Source of the DNA: Dugong dugon | Taxonomy: Eukaryota; Chordata; Mammalia; Sirenia; Dugongidae | DNA: 64,000 bases | Direction of reading: 5' to 3' | Assembly: GCA_030035585.1 (NCBI GenBank) | Contig: CM057465.1 | Span: 5,369,501-5,433,500 of the forward strand | Shown here: piece by piece, positions 55,421 to 64,000 of the stretch | How the letters are laid out: each line of letters begins with the position of its first letter | Numbering within the stretch: the first letter of the stretch is position 1 | Position numbers and translations under genes: made by a program | The notes under the pieces: generated by a model | The model's database searches: none | Told to the model about the DNA's origin: nothing | The model's input: the letters and a program-made list of their open reading frames with translations, nothing else

Positions 55421-55604
55421 GACGTGGTGAGCACCAGCAGCGCCCTCCTGGCCCCAGCCACCAGGCCTGCCTGGGAGCAGATCCAGAGGAGCGAGGGCGG
55501 CACAGCACAGCTGCTGCGGCGCTTCGAGGCCTACTTCAGCACCGTGGCGCGGAATGTGAAGAAGACCTACCTGCGGCCCTTCATCATCGTCACCCCCAAC
55601 ATGA
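55421..55604 (+). CDS. CELSR1: CELSR1 exon: GAIN domain, helices to first strands
   Basis: This 184-bp exon lies between 'tgcccgacag' and 'gtaagg'. It encodes DVVSTSSALLAPATRPAWEQ, IQRSEGGTAQLLRRFEAYFS and TVARNVKKTYLRPFIIVTPN, then Met and one base of the next codon. The segment around TAQLLRRFEAYFSTVARN is predicted to be a long helix; YLRPFIIVTPN starts the beta-rich subdomain B. The next exon opens ILAVDIF, matching the remembered human order. Confidence 0.96.
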
Positions 55605-56529
55605 GTAAGGGCGGGGCCCGTGGGGGGCCCAAGCTTCACAGATTCACCACATCTGTGCTGCAGCCTCCAAAGGCTGAGCCCCTGGGGGGCCTGGGGCGTA
55701 TAGCCCCAACTCGGCCACTTGCTTAGAAAAGTGACATCACGACTGTGCACCTCCGTGTTCCTGGCTGTGACATGGGGAGAACACGGCCTTCCTGGGGGGC
55801 TGTTGGGAAGGCAAAAGTGATCCATGATAACACACCTCGCCCCCTGGCCAAGTGGACGGTGTGGTCCTAGGCAGAGGAGGCAATGAGCTGTGGCTGCACA
55901 CAATCCTGCACCCCAGCAGGCCCCGGGCACTCAGGCACAGGCACTTTCTAGTGACTGGACATGAGGATGTAGCTTTCGTCTGGCTCCCCTCCTAGGGGCA
56001 CACCCACAGTGGGACACTGGGGGAGCAGGCAGGCATCACTCCCTCGTCGGGACCCAGGGGAGTTGGGGAGAGTGGAGCGTCCAGCAGAGCAGACACCAAG
56101 CATGCAGGATGTGCTGTTCAGGACGGGGAGGGAAAGGCAGGTTCCTTCATGCCGACCAGCACCCCCATGGTAGAACCAGCCCCGCCCACTCCACCCAGAC
56201 AGAGCTGACAAAGTCCACGGGGGATGGGCCCCGTGTGGTGGGCGCTTGGTCAGTACAAGGAGTTTTCCTTTCAGAGAGATTAGCCCACTGATTATCCCAG
56301 CAGGCTCCCCCACTACTGTTTTTGACAGGCAGGGCCAGGGCCTGGTCCCGAACATGCACCCCTAGATGGGAGCCTTTGGAGACTGACATGGGAGGGGCCC
56401 TCCGTTCCTGCCCAGAAGACCGTCAGGATGCTCTGGACATCCAGGGTTATGCATAGAAGTCTCATTGTCATCTGTCCTGAAGGGACATCAGTTACCCAAG
56501 CCCAGCTGCAGGGCAGTGCCACACACGAG

Positions 56530-57235
56530 TGCCACACTCATGCACTGAAAACCTAGGGGCATGCACCACGCTCACAGTAATGCCATGCACATGTGTAACA
56601 CCCTGCAAATGTGTAACACTGCACACGTAGTGACATGCGTATGTAACACCATGCACACGTGTGATGGCATGCACACCTGTAACACCATGCATATATATAA
56701 CACCATGCATATATATAACACCGCACATGTGTGTGATGGCATGTACACCTGTAACACCATGCATATATGTAACACCATGCATACGTGTGTTGGCATGCAC
56801 ACCTGTAACACCATGCTTATATGTAACACCATGCACACATATGATGTGCACATGTGTAACACCATGCATATGTGTAACACAATGCACATGTGTGATACCG
56901 TGCGTATCTGTAACACCATGAACATGTGTAACACCATGCACACGTGTAATGGCATGCACACATGTAACACCATGCACATGTGTAACACCGTACACACTTG
57001 TAATATGCACGTGTAACACCATGCATATATGTAACACTGTGCACATGTGTAATGATGGGCACACGTAACACCATGCACATGTATAATACTGTGCATACTT
57101 GTAACACCATGAACATGTGTAACACCGTGCATATGTGTAGCACTGTGCAGATGTGTAATGCCATTTCTACATGTAACACCATGCATATGTGTAATGCCAT
57201 GCAAACATGTCATGGCATGCTCACATGTAATGTAT
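56530..57235. repeat. 18-bp minisatellite, about 700 bp
   Basis: The unit is 'gtaacaccatgcacatgt' with variants ('tgatggcatgcacac', 'atatataacaccatgc'). Being a multiple of three, it gives periodic open frames (Cys-Asn-Thr-Met-His) that are not genes. Confidence 0.95.
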
Positions 57236-57526
57236 GCACCACACTGGCCTCCCAGGATCTTACCCATCACAGACCCCAGCCCAGTGGTCCCTGGACGCCA
57301 CATTAAACACCTGAGTTTGCTCCTGCTTACTCATGTCACACTTGGATATTCTCCTGTATAACTCTGAGCAGGCATAAAGAACACAGAAAGGTCGAACTGG
57401 ATTCTGTGTTTAAGATTGTTGGTAAGTGACGGCAGCTGTGATCAGATTAAAAGCGGTAACGGTTCCAGAAGGCTCCCGTGAGTGGAGGTGGGGCTTGTGT
57501 GTGATTGAAATGAACTGTCCCCACAG

Positions 57527-57673
57527 TCCTTGCCGTCGACATCTTCAACAAGTCTAACTTCACTGGAGCCCGGGTGCCACGGTTCGAGGACATTGGCGAA
57601 GAGTACCCGAAGGAGCTGGAGTCCTCGGTCTTCTTCCCCGCAGACTTCTTCAAACCACCTGAGAAGAAGAAAG
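57527..57673 (+). CDS. CELSR1: CELSR1 exon: GAIN domain, subdomain B strands
   Basis: This 147-bp exon follows 'gtccccacag' and precedes 'gtaaaa'. It reads LAVDIFNKSNFTGARVPRFE, DIGEEYPKELESSVFFPADF and FKPPEKKK, ending one base into a Glu codon. Asn-Phe-Thr is a sequon. ESSVFFPADFF is the strand-rich part of GAIN subdomain B. The 18-bp minisatellite at about 56530-57235 ends less than 300 bases before the acceptor. Confidence 0.96.
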
Positions 57674-57892
57674 GTAAAACCGCCTGAAACCTGACTGCCG
57701 CTGTCTAGGGCAGGGGCGCGGCGCTCTGCAGGAACCCTAGAGAACAAGCCATGCTGTCCCCACCAGCAGCTCTCTCAAGGGGAAGCCGGGGTGTGTGCTG
57801 GTGTCAGAGCTTATTGGCAAGTGTCTCAGTAATTTACATGCTAGTGCTTGGGACTGCATGTGAGGGAGACCCCTTGGTGTGCGCGGTGAGGG

Positions 57893-57962
57893 GCTGCCCA
57901 CGTAGGGTCACTGTGAGCAGGAATAGACTCGATGGCAATGGGTTCAGTTTTTTTGGTTTTAG
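57893..57962 (+). mobile_element. AfroSINE tail fragment
   Basis: Only 'gggtcactgtgagcaggaat' and 'agactcgatggcaatgggtt' remain. Confidence 0.75.
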
Positions 57963-58160
57963 GTTGACACACTTAAAACAAGTGGAAAGCAGGAGGGCCA
58001 CACTCCTTGACCCCCAAAAAAACAAGCCGGAATAGTGCCTGCTTGTCCTTCTTTAAGCCAGGAGTGTGATTATACTACAAAATGGCTTAAATGTGTTTTA
58101 GTGCCTTAAGGCATTTTTCATAGATGCATCCCAGCTACTAAAATTTCTTCTCAGAATAAT

Positions 58161-58361
58161 ACCAGTTGCCATGGAGTCAACCCCGACTCATAGCAACCCA
58201 ACATGTGTCAGAGTAAACTGTGCTCCACAGGGTTTTCAATGGCTGAGTTTTCAGAAGGAGATCACCAGGCCTTTCTTCCAGGGTCCCTCTGGGTGGACTC
58301 AAACTTCCAGCCTTTGGTTAGCAGCCCAGTATGTTCACCATTTCAGCATCCAGGGACTCCT
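58161..58361 (-). mobile_element. AfroSINE-related element
   Basis: It reads 'gttgccatggagtcaacccc' to 'cagcatccagggactcct' with 'tgtgtcagagtaaactgtgc' inside. Confidence 0.84.
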
Positions 58362-58566
58362 AAACATTACATAAAGGATCATTTAAAATTTGAAATTTAT
58401 TCAGCAAATTTGTGTTTTCCCGTTCATTAGCAAATGTATTAATAACTTTTTTCTAAAGATACTCAAATTACAGTTTATAAAATCATTTTAAAACACACAA
58501 GGTGAATCTGGGAAAAGAGATGCAATAGGTTGACACAATAGGTTGACAGTGGCCCAAATGGTTTGC

Positions 58567-58727
58567 ACTCTCCTGGTGGTGCAGTGGTTAAGAGCTTGGC
58601 TGCTGACCGAAAGGTCAGCAGTTCAAATCCACCAGCTGCTCCTTGGAAACCCTGTGGGGCAGTTCTACTGTGTCCTTTACGGTCGCTATGAGTCAGAATC
58701 GACCTGACGGCAATGGGTTTTGTTTTC
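58567..58727 (+). mobile_element. AfroSINE
   Basis: It reads 'tcctggtggtgcagtggtta' to 'atcgacctgacggcaatggg', close to consensus. Confidence 0.92.
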
Positions 58728-58903
58728 ACTAACCTGAAAGTCAGTGGTTCGAACCCACCCAGCAGCACTGTGGAGTAAAGGCCTGGAGATCTGCTTCCAT
58801 TAGAATTACAGTCAAGAAAACCCCATGGAGCACAGTTGTACTGTGTACCACGTGGGGTCGCCATGAGTCATAACCAACTTGACGATGATGGTTTGCGTTT
58901 CTT
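58728..58903 (+). mobile_element. Second AfroSINE, truncated, in tandem
   Basis: It starts in the core 'aacctgaaagtcagtggttc' and ends 'accaacttgacgatgatggt', directly after the previous copy. The two are different subtypes, so this is insertion beside or into an older copy rather than simple duplication. Confidence 0.82.
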
Positions 58904-59243
58904 GGGTTTAGGCTGACACATTTAGAACAGGTGACCAGCAGGCGGGCCCCACTCCCTGGCCCTCACGCGGAGTCCCCATGCCCTGTGTCTCTCTGTTGAA
59001 TCAGTCGCTTAGTTTTGCCGGTTATCTGAGTGCATTTCTCAGGCTTTAAATGAAATCTTTCAAAGCGGGCCTTACTGGGATGTTGGGTCGTGCCTGGCAC
59101 TGACGCATCTTACAAGCCATGTGTCAGTTTGGGCTCGATCACCCGGGCCACCTGCTGATTGCTGAGAAGCACCCGCCCGGGGAGCTCAGCTTGGTGAGAT
59201 ACAGCTGGGTGCCCAGGCCTCACCATCTGCACCTGCATTGCAG

Positions 59244-59445
59244 AAGGCCCCACGGCCAGGCCGCCCAGCCGGAAGGCCGCACCACCGCCGTCACGCCTGG
59301 GGTTCAGTGCTGAGAGGGAGGCCCCGTCCAGATGGCGGAGACACCCGGACCAGCCCGGCCAGTTTGCCGTCGCCCTGGTCATCATCTACCGGACCCTGGG
59401 GCAGCTGCTGCCCGAGCACTATGACCCCGACCGCCGCAGCCTCCG
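59244..59445 (+). CDS. CELSR1: CELSR1 exon: variable basic linker and GAIN strand
   Basis: This 202-bp exon starts after 'cctgcattgcag' and ends before 'gtaagg'. The first half encodes a Pro/Arg-rich, probably disordered linker (EGPTARPPSRKAAPPPSRLG, then AEREAPSRWRRHPDQPG); the second half reads QFAVALVIIYRTLGQLLPEH and YDPDRRSLR, a conserved GAIN strand and turn. The linker is poorly conserved against the human form I remember and contains Arg-Trp-Arg-Arg, a possible furin-type site. The correct frame has no stop; the other two frames do not give this match. Confidence 0.93.
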
Positions 59446-59853
59446 GTAAGGCCAGGTGCCGGGCTCCCGAGGGCCCACCTTAAGGAGGTTACACCGGACC
59501 CTCGCCCGAGGAAAGAGATCCTCCCCGTGTTGGTCCTGGTCAGCCGTTGTCCCATCTCGTTCCCCATCGTGGTCCTCCATCCTCAGGCTTCAGCTTCCAG
59601 CACGCCACAGTGTCCCTACCGGGAAGACTCCAGGGCCCCGTGTAAATCCACCCCACACCCAGAAACACGTTCTGCGTGCAGCCCAGCACTCGAGAGGGCG
59701 GCTCCATAAAGACGGGTAAAATCAAGGATTCACCCACAGGAGCGTCATGCCATCAGAGAGGCGGTACGCACTGTCGTTTTCCAGAAGCTTCCCTGGGCTC
59801 TGCAGGCTTCACGTCCATGACCCTTAGTGACTGGACGATATTCGCCCATGATC

Positions 59854-60267
59854 TGTGTCTTAGCCTTTTAGGGCTGCCGTGACAAAGGACACCGACGAGA
59901 GTTATTGTCCCACAGTCCTGGAGGCTGAGAGTCCAAACTGGAGAGTCAGCAGGGCCCCATTGTACCCAGAGGCTCTAGGGGAAGATCCTTGCTTGTCTCT
60001 CCCGGCTTCCAGTGGCCCCGGGCATTCCTGGCAGTGACAGATAACTCCCTCATCACACGCCCTTCCTGTCTCCCTGTCTCTCTTCCCTTCTCCGCTTTTA
60101 TAAGGACACCACTCAGATGGGCTCAGGACCTCCCCTCCTCCGGTATGAGCCTGTGTTAACTGATCACATCCTCAAAGACCCTATTTCTAAACAGGGTCAC
60201 GTTCACAGGCGTCAGGCATTAGGATTTCAGCACATCTTTTTGGGGACACAATTTTCAATCCATAACA
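59854..60267 (-). mobile_element. Old MaLR-type solo LTR
   Basis: It contains 'cttttagggctgccgtgaca', 'cagtcctggaggctgagagt' and ends 'caattttcaatccataaca', the reverse of a MaLR LTR. Confidence 0.78.
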
Positions 60268-60364
60268 ACCTGTAATGTATGTGACCAGGTTCCTTTGGGT
60301 AGACTTTGAAGTTACTGCCACTGCTTTCACTGTTGTATATTATGGGGCTGTAGTACCTCTGTGT

Positions 60365-60530
60365 AAACCCTGGTGGCACAGTGGTTAAGAGTTTGGCTGC
60401 TAACCAAAAGGTCAGCAGTTCAAATCCCCCAGGTGCTCCTTGGAAACTCTATGGGGCAGTTCTACTCTGTCCTGTAGGGTCGCTATGAGTTGGAGTTGAC
60501 TTAACGGCAGTGAATTTGGTTTTGGTTTTA
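60365..60530 (+). mobile_element. AfroSINE
   Basis: It reads 'accctggtggcacagtggtt' to 'agttgacttaacggcagtga'. Confidence 0.9.
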
Positions 60531-60799
60531 ACACCTTTGTGGATATACCTTCTCTTTATTTCTAAATTTCTAAAGTCTGCCTTCGGCCTGGAGGTGGTGC
60601 GCCTCTCCCCACACACTCTCTAATGGTGATAAACCTGCTTTGGGGCTGAAGGCTGCCACCCAGGCCTGCCGCAGAGTAGGGTCTCACAGGCTTCAGTCAC
60701 GTGCTCACAGAAAGATGGTCGACCTCTGTCCTCAGGTGAGCACATGAGTTTAAAACAAACACCTTCTCAGCACACTTCATGCCCTCGTTCCCGTCGCAG

Positions 60800-60967
60800 G
60801 CTGCCCGGCCGGCCCGTCATCAACACGGCAGTGGTGAGTGTGGTGGTGTACAGCGAGGGCACTGCGCTCCCCAGCCCCGTGGAGAGGCCCATCCTGGTGG
60901 AGTCCACCCTGCTGGAGACAGAGGAACGCACCAAGCCCGTCTGCGTGTTCTGGAACCACTCGATCCC
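60800..60967 (+). CDS. CELSR1: CELSR1 exon: GAIN domain, strands before the GPS
   Basis: This 168-bp exon lies between 'cccgtcgcag' and 'gtgagt'. It completes an Arg codon and reads LPGRPVINTAVVSVVVYSEG, TALPSPVERPILVESTLLET and EERTKPVCVFWNHSIP, with the last Pro codon split. KPVCVFWNHS carries the first Cys and the Trp of the GPS motif, paired with the cysteines of the next exon; Asn-His-Ser is a sequon. Confidence 0.96.
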
Positions 60968-61169
60968 GTGAGTGTAATGCTGGAGGCGAGGACAGCCACC
61001 TCCTGCTCCAGGAGCGTGGCATCTCGGTGTGAGGCTTTGCTGAGGCTGGAGCTCCCTGCTGGTCCTGGACACCCAGGCTGGCTGAGTGTCCCAGGCACCT
61101 TCTTTCCTGGCCTGTTGCTCCCCGTCCAGCCCTCAGTGGGGCAAGAGGCTTATCCTCCAGCTCTGTTCT

Positions 61170-61295
61170 GTCTCCCTGTCCACACACACAGAGACAGGCA
61201 CACACAGGTGTGCACACTTGGTGTATATGCATGCAGAACGTGCACACACACAGACATGCACGCACATATGCACACAGACATGCACATCCGGATAC
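61170..61295. repeat. CA-rich microsatellite
   Basis: Degenerate 'cacacacacagagacaggca' and 'gtgcacacacacagacatgc' units. Confidence 0.85.
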
Positions 61296-63256
61296 CTCGA
61301 GAAGGCTGATGTTGGAAACGGGTGGCTCACCTGCAGGGCTCCTGTGAGCCAGTGGCCAACGCAGACACCCAGTCCACCGCCACACAAGTGCAGCTTGTGT
61401 CCTGAACACACACAGGCAGCCAGGCTCAGGTCCTGGGCCCAGGCGCCCCTCCACCTGACAGTGGCAACTGTCAGACGTGTGTGGGTCTCCATATCAGATG
61501 GGAGCCCCCTGACCTCGGCCTTGCCACGAGGCCAGCCGCAGCACAGCTGCTGGGGCTCTTTCTACCCCGGAGAGACCACACACCCCGTAGTTGTTCAGCT
61601 TATTTAAGACAAGGGTCAAAGGACCCTCCAGTAGACTGTCAAAGGCACGCGGTGGTGCACAGTACTGAATGCTCCAGCATCCTGAGTGTTCATTCACTCA
61701 TTCACGTGTAATGTTCTAGGAAGAGGTATCCTGTAGTTACAGAAATGAAAGCGAGTGGTTTTTCCCCACCGGCAAGGGTTTAGCGTCATTTTCTGTTGAC
61801 TCAAAGCTAGCGGGGCCCTTGTTCCTTTAGCGGCAGGGCTTTCTGTGGGAGCCGTGAACTCGTACCTGCTGGCCTGTCTGTCTCCCTTCTTCTCTGCTTG
61901 TCGCCTTTCCTGTCTCCATCTTCATTTTAGTAGAAAACAGAGAAGAGTTTTTGCCACGCTGCTTCCTGCTTTGGAGGGAGGCCAAGTACAGTCTCCAACA
62001 AGAAAGACTGCTGCTCTCCGCGCCAGTAGAGGGCACCAGCAAAGGGGTGCCACCCTCCAGGAATTCAGGGAGTGGCGCTGAGGCGCCCCCGCCCACCCCT
62101 GCCCCACCATGCCCAAATGGTGTGTGTCTGGGAATTCCTGTGCAATGCTGCATTCCCTAAAATCACGGATCCACTGGTTTAGTGAGAGGGGACTCCATCA
62201 GTGCTGGGCTGGGTGTGCTGCCCGGGGTGAGCCAGCCGATGTCCTGTCCCCGCGGTGTCACCTGGGAAAGCATGTTTGGCGGCCAGAGGGCCCAGCATCA
62301 TCTTGTCCCTGCTGCCAGACTCTCCAAAGTCTTGTTAACGAGCGGCCGGCACGGTGTGTGGGGTCTAATAGACGCTTGGTTTGAAAAAGAGAGAACAGAG
62401 GAACCATTTTTATGACGAGGGACATGCTAACGGCTATGAGGCGGGCTACCCACCTCTCTTTCTCTCTCTTCAGTCACTGCTGGAAGTTAGCTATTGCTCT
62501 GATTACCCACTCTCCGCTTTGTGTGGTACCTATTATCCACAGATCTGAAAGCTCTTGGCAAATTCGTATTAATGCTCACATCCCATTTCACAGATGAGTA
62601 AACTGAGGATCAGAGGGGTTATGTGATTTTTCCCAGAGTCAGGGAGGGCAGGGCCCTCACGAGGCTGAGACACACCACGTCACAGCTGGTTATTTGGGGC
62701 TTCCCATCAGTAAAACCGGGGTAATAATAGAGCCGGACTTCCCGGCCATTCCCATAAAAGATTGTGCAACCTGCAGATCAAGGTGTAAAACGCATGTGAG
62801 GAATTATTTCTGAAATCATTTAGACTCCAGAGGAGGCTTGAGTACAGAGTACCAGTTTTAACCACAGGCTAATGTTTCCTCCACAAGGGACATGGAGTAG
62901 CCCTAAGAATTTCCCAGTTAGGGTTTACTGCTGGGGGGCACAGAAAGCGTGAACTTCAGAAAGTGCCAGTTAGAAGCCCTCAGCAGCCCCCAAAGGGGAG
63001 GGAGACTGTCCTGAATGGCAGCGGGGGCTGTTGTTGTAGGCAAAGGTGACCAAGGTGTTTGTCATCAGGCCGTGATGCTGTCCAAGGAACGCAGGCGAAG
63101 GATATTCCACAGCATCACTAGACTTTCTGTGGGAGCGAGTCACTGCCATCTGCGTCTGTCCGTTCCTTCCACCGAGGCCAGCGGACAGGACAGCTGCCCC
63201 TCGGCCTTCTGTAATGGAGGGAACCAGCTCACCCACCCTTCTTCCTTGTTCCACAG
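61296..63256. other. Intron, mostly unique, one MIR-like piece
   Basis: At about 62570-62690 'catttcacagatgagtaaac' and 'tgaggatcagaggggttatg' resemble a reversed MIR. The rest shows no element I recognise. Confidence 0.5.
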
Positions 63257-63383
63257 CCTCGGCGGGACCGGAGGCTGGTCAGCCAAGGGCTGCGAACTTC
63301 TGTCCCGGAACCGGACGCACGTGACCTGCCAGTGCAACCACCTGACCAGCTTTGCAGTGCTCATGGACGTGTCCCGGCGTGAG
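63257..63383 (+). CDS. CELSR1: CELSR1 exon: GPS motif (autoproteolysis site)
   Basis: This 127-bp exon follows 'cttgttccacag' and precedes 'gtgggt'. It reads [39 protein letters not shown] and RRE, ending in phase 0. The [17 protein letters not shown] pattern is the GPCR proteolysis site. His-Leu-Thr places the scissile bond between Leu and Thr, and the residues from Thr onward would be the tethered agonist (Stachel). Asn-Arg-Thr is a sequon. The first transmembrane exon is not found before the window ends. Confidence 0.97.
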
Positions 63384-64000
63384 GTGGGTGTGGCAGCCTG
63401 CCTGCCTGTGTCCCGGGATCAACCCTTTTGGAAATGTATCCTACTCCCCAAGCCTGCCCTTCAACCAGCCCTACCTTTCCCTCTGAGAGCTTTGAACAAC
63501 CCGAGCAGGCCAATTAAAACCCACATTTGAGGAGCACGGGTTGGCCAGAGTTTGCTAGGATTTCCATCACAAAACCCCATTAAAAGGGCTTTCAAAGAGC
63601 TCAGGTTGTAAATTAGAAATCACAGAGGCAGACCCTAGCCTCAGACTCAAAAGAAATCCCTTGAATGTAGGCCTCACTTCAAAGCGGGTTTTCAGCGCCT
63701 TTTAGACGATGCTGTTTCCACCTCAGCTCCGAGGGAGAAAAGCTTGGGGCTGGTGTGTACAAAGGGAGTATCCCTCTCCAGTCGCCGCAGATGCTGGCTC
63801 CAAGACAAAGGGGTCTTGGTCGCCAGCCCAAGCTTGGGGCGGCTAATGTTCAACCTCTGGCATTTTAAATGGGCTGAGAACGTGACCGGCCCCTGAGGGC
63901 CTGGGGGGGGAATTGTGTGGTGGGGAGGGCCTGCCCGGAGTCCCATTGGGAGGTCAGCAGGGCCAGCGCGTGTGGGACACTGTATTAGGAACCCAGAGTA
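63384..64000. other. Intron after the GPS exon
   Basis: No repeat was recognised, and the expected first transmembrane exon does not appear before the end of the window. Confidence 0.55.

Larger units (their letters stand above)
4255..63383 (+). other. CELSR1: CELSR1 gene, internal part (20 coding exons)
   Basis: Twenty exons on the + strand join in one open frame of about 992 codons. They encode laminin-G, EGF, laminin-G, EGF, EGF, laminin-EGF, HormR and GAIN/GPS modules in the order known for flamingo/CELSR adhesion GPCRs. Stretches such as WWGSPVCGPC, GIWWPQTKFGQPAAVPCP and FGNDVRTAYQLL match the CELSR1 paralogue as I remember it better than CELSR2 or CELSR3. The protein sits in the plasma membrane, forms homophilic contacts between neighbouring cells through its cadherin repeats (outside this window) and organises planar cell polarity with Frizzled and Vangl. 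The cadherin part and the seven membrane segments are missing only because the window ends. No inactivating change was seen, so the gene looks functional. Confidence 0.97.

Noticed and set aside
56492-57303. Repeat proteins in both strands (Cys-Asn-Thr-Met-His and His-Gly-Val-Thr)
   Set aside because: An 18-bp repeat keeps any open frame open. There is no start context, signal or similarity.
59238-59483. Open frame starting at 59238 over the CELSR1 linker exon
   Set aside because: It is shifted from the coding frame. Only the frame joined from the 57673 donor gives QFAVALVIIYRTLG and carries on into the next exon.
1-64000. tRNA genes suggested by tRNA-like box sequences
   Set aside because: The 'ggttcgaatcc'-type boxes belong to AfroSINEs, which are tRNA-derived. 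None has an intact tRNA fold with flanks free of SINE sequence.
1-64000. CRISPR array, operon, phage defence or other prokaryotic system
   Set aside because: Repeats here are minisatellites without unique spacers, and the DNA is plainly mammalian with introns and SINE/LINE content.

Overview
The window is vertebrate nuclear DNA, and specifically mammalian. It carries 20 consecutive coding exons on the + strand of one large gene, CELSR1 (cadherin EGF LAG seven-pass G-type receptor 1, an adhesion GPCR of the planar cell polarity pathway). They are separated by introns full of interspersed repeats. About 29 tRNA-derived SINEs of the AfroSINE kind point to an afrotherian. Their box-B-like core reads 'ggtcggcagttcgaatccacca' with small changes, and their tail reads 'cgctatgagtcggaatcgac' with small changes. 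The abundance suggests a paenungulate, most likely an elephant; the species itself is inferred.

Gene layout. Exons run from 4255 to 63383 and encode about 992 codons without a frameshift or premature stop; every intron I checked is GT-AG. In protein order they give: the second half of laminin-G 1 (4255-30726, including a 22.4 kb intron), an EGF-like module (31129-31254), laminin-G 2 (33911 to within 42927-43101), two EGF-like modules (42927-44783), laminin-type EGF modules (46921-50326), the hormone-receptor (HormR) domain (51863-53051), and the GAIN domain ending in the GPS autoproteolysis site (53770-63383). Both ends of the gene lie outside: the cadherin repeats and first part of laminin-G 1 upstream, the seven transmembrane segments and cytoplasmic tail downstream.

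Repeats. Introns hold AfroSINEs of both orientations, MaLR-type solo LTRs, LINE-1 fragments of several ages, L2 and MIR relics, and two 3' ends of an RTE-class LINE whose tail matches the AfroSINE tail. One retrocopy has a 15-bp target duplication. Minisatellites are unusually plentiful, and several sit at splice sites. An eight-copy array of 31-32 bp starts inside the end of exon 46921-47041 and copies its splice donor each time. A CA-rich array upstream and a 1.27 kb TG-rich array downstream flank exon 50143-50326. An 18-bp ATGCAY/TAACACC array fills 56.5-57.2 kb.

I found no second protein-coding gene, RNA gene, CRISPR array or prokaryote-type system. The most interesting signals are the multiplied 5' splice site, the complementary arrays around one exon, and a GPS that reads His-Leu-Thr, the canonical cleavable triad, which to my recollection human CELSR1 lacks.
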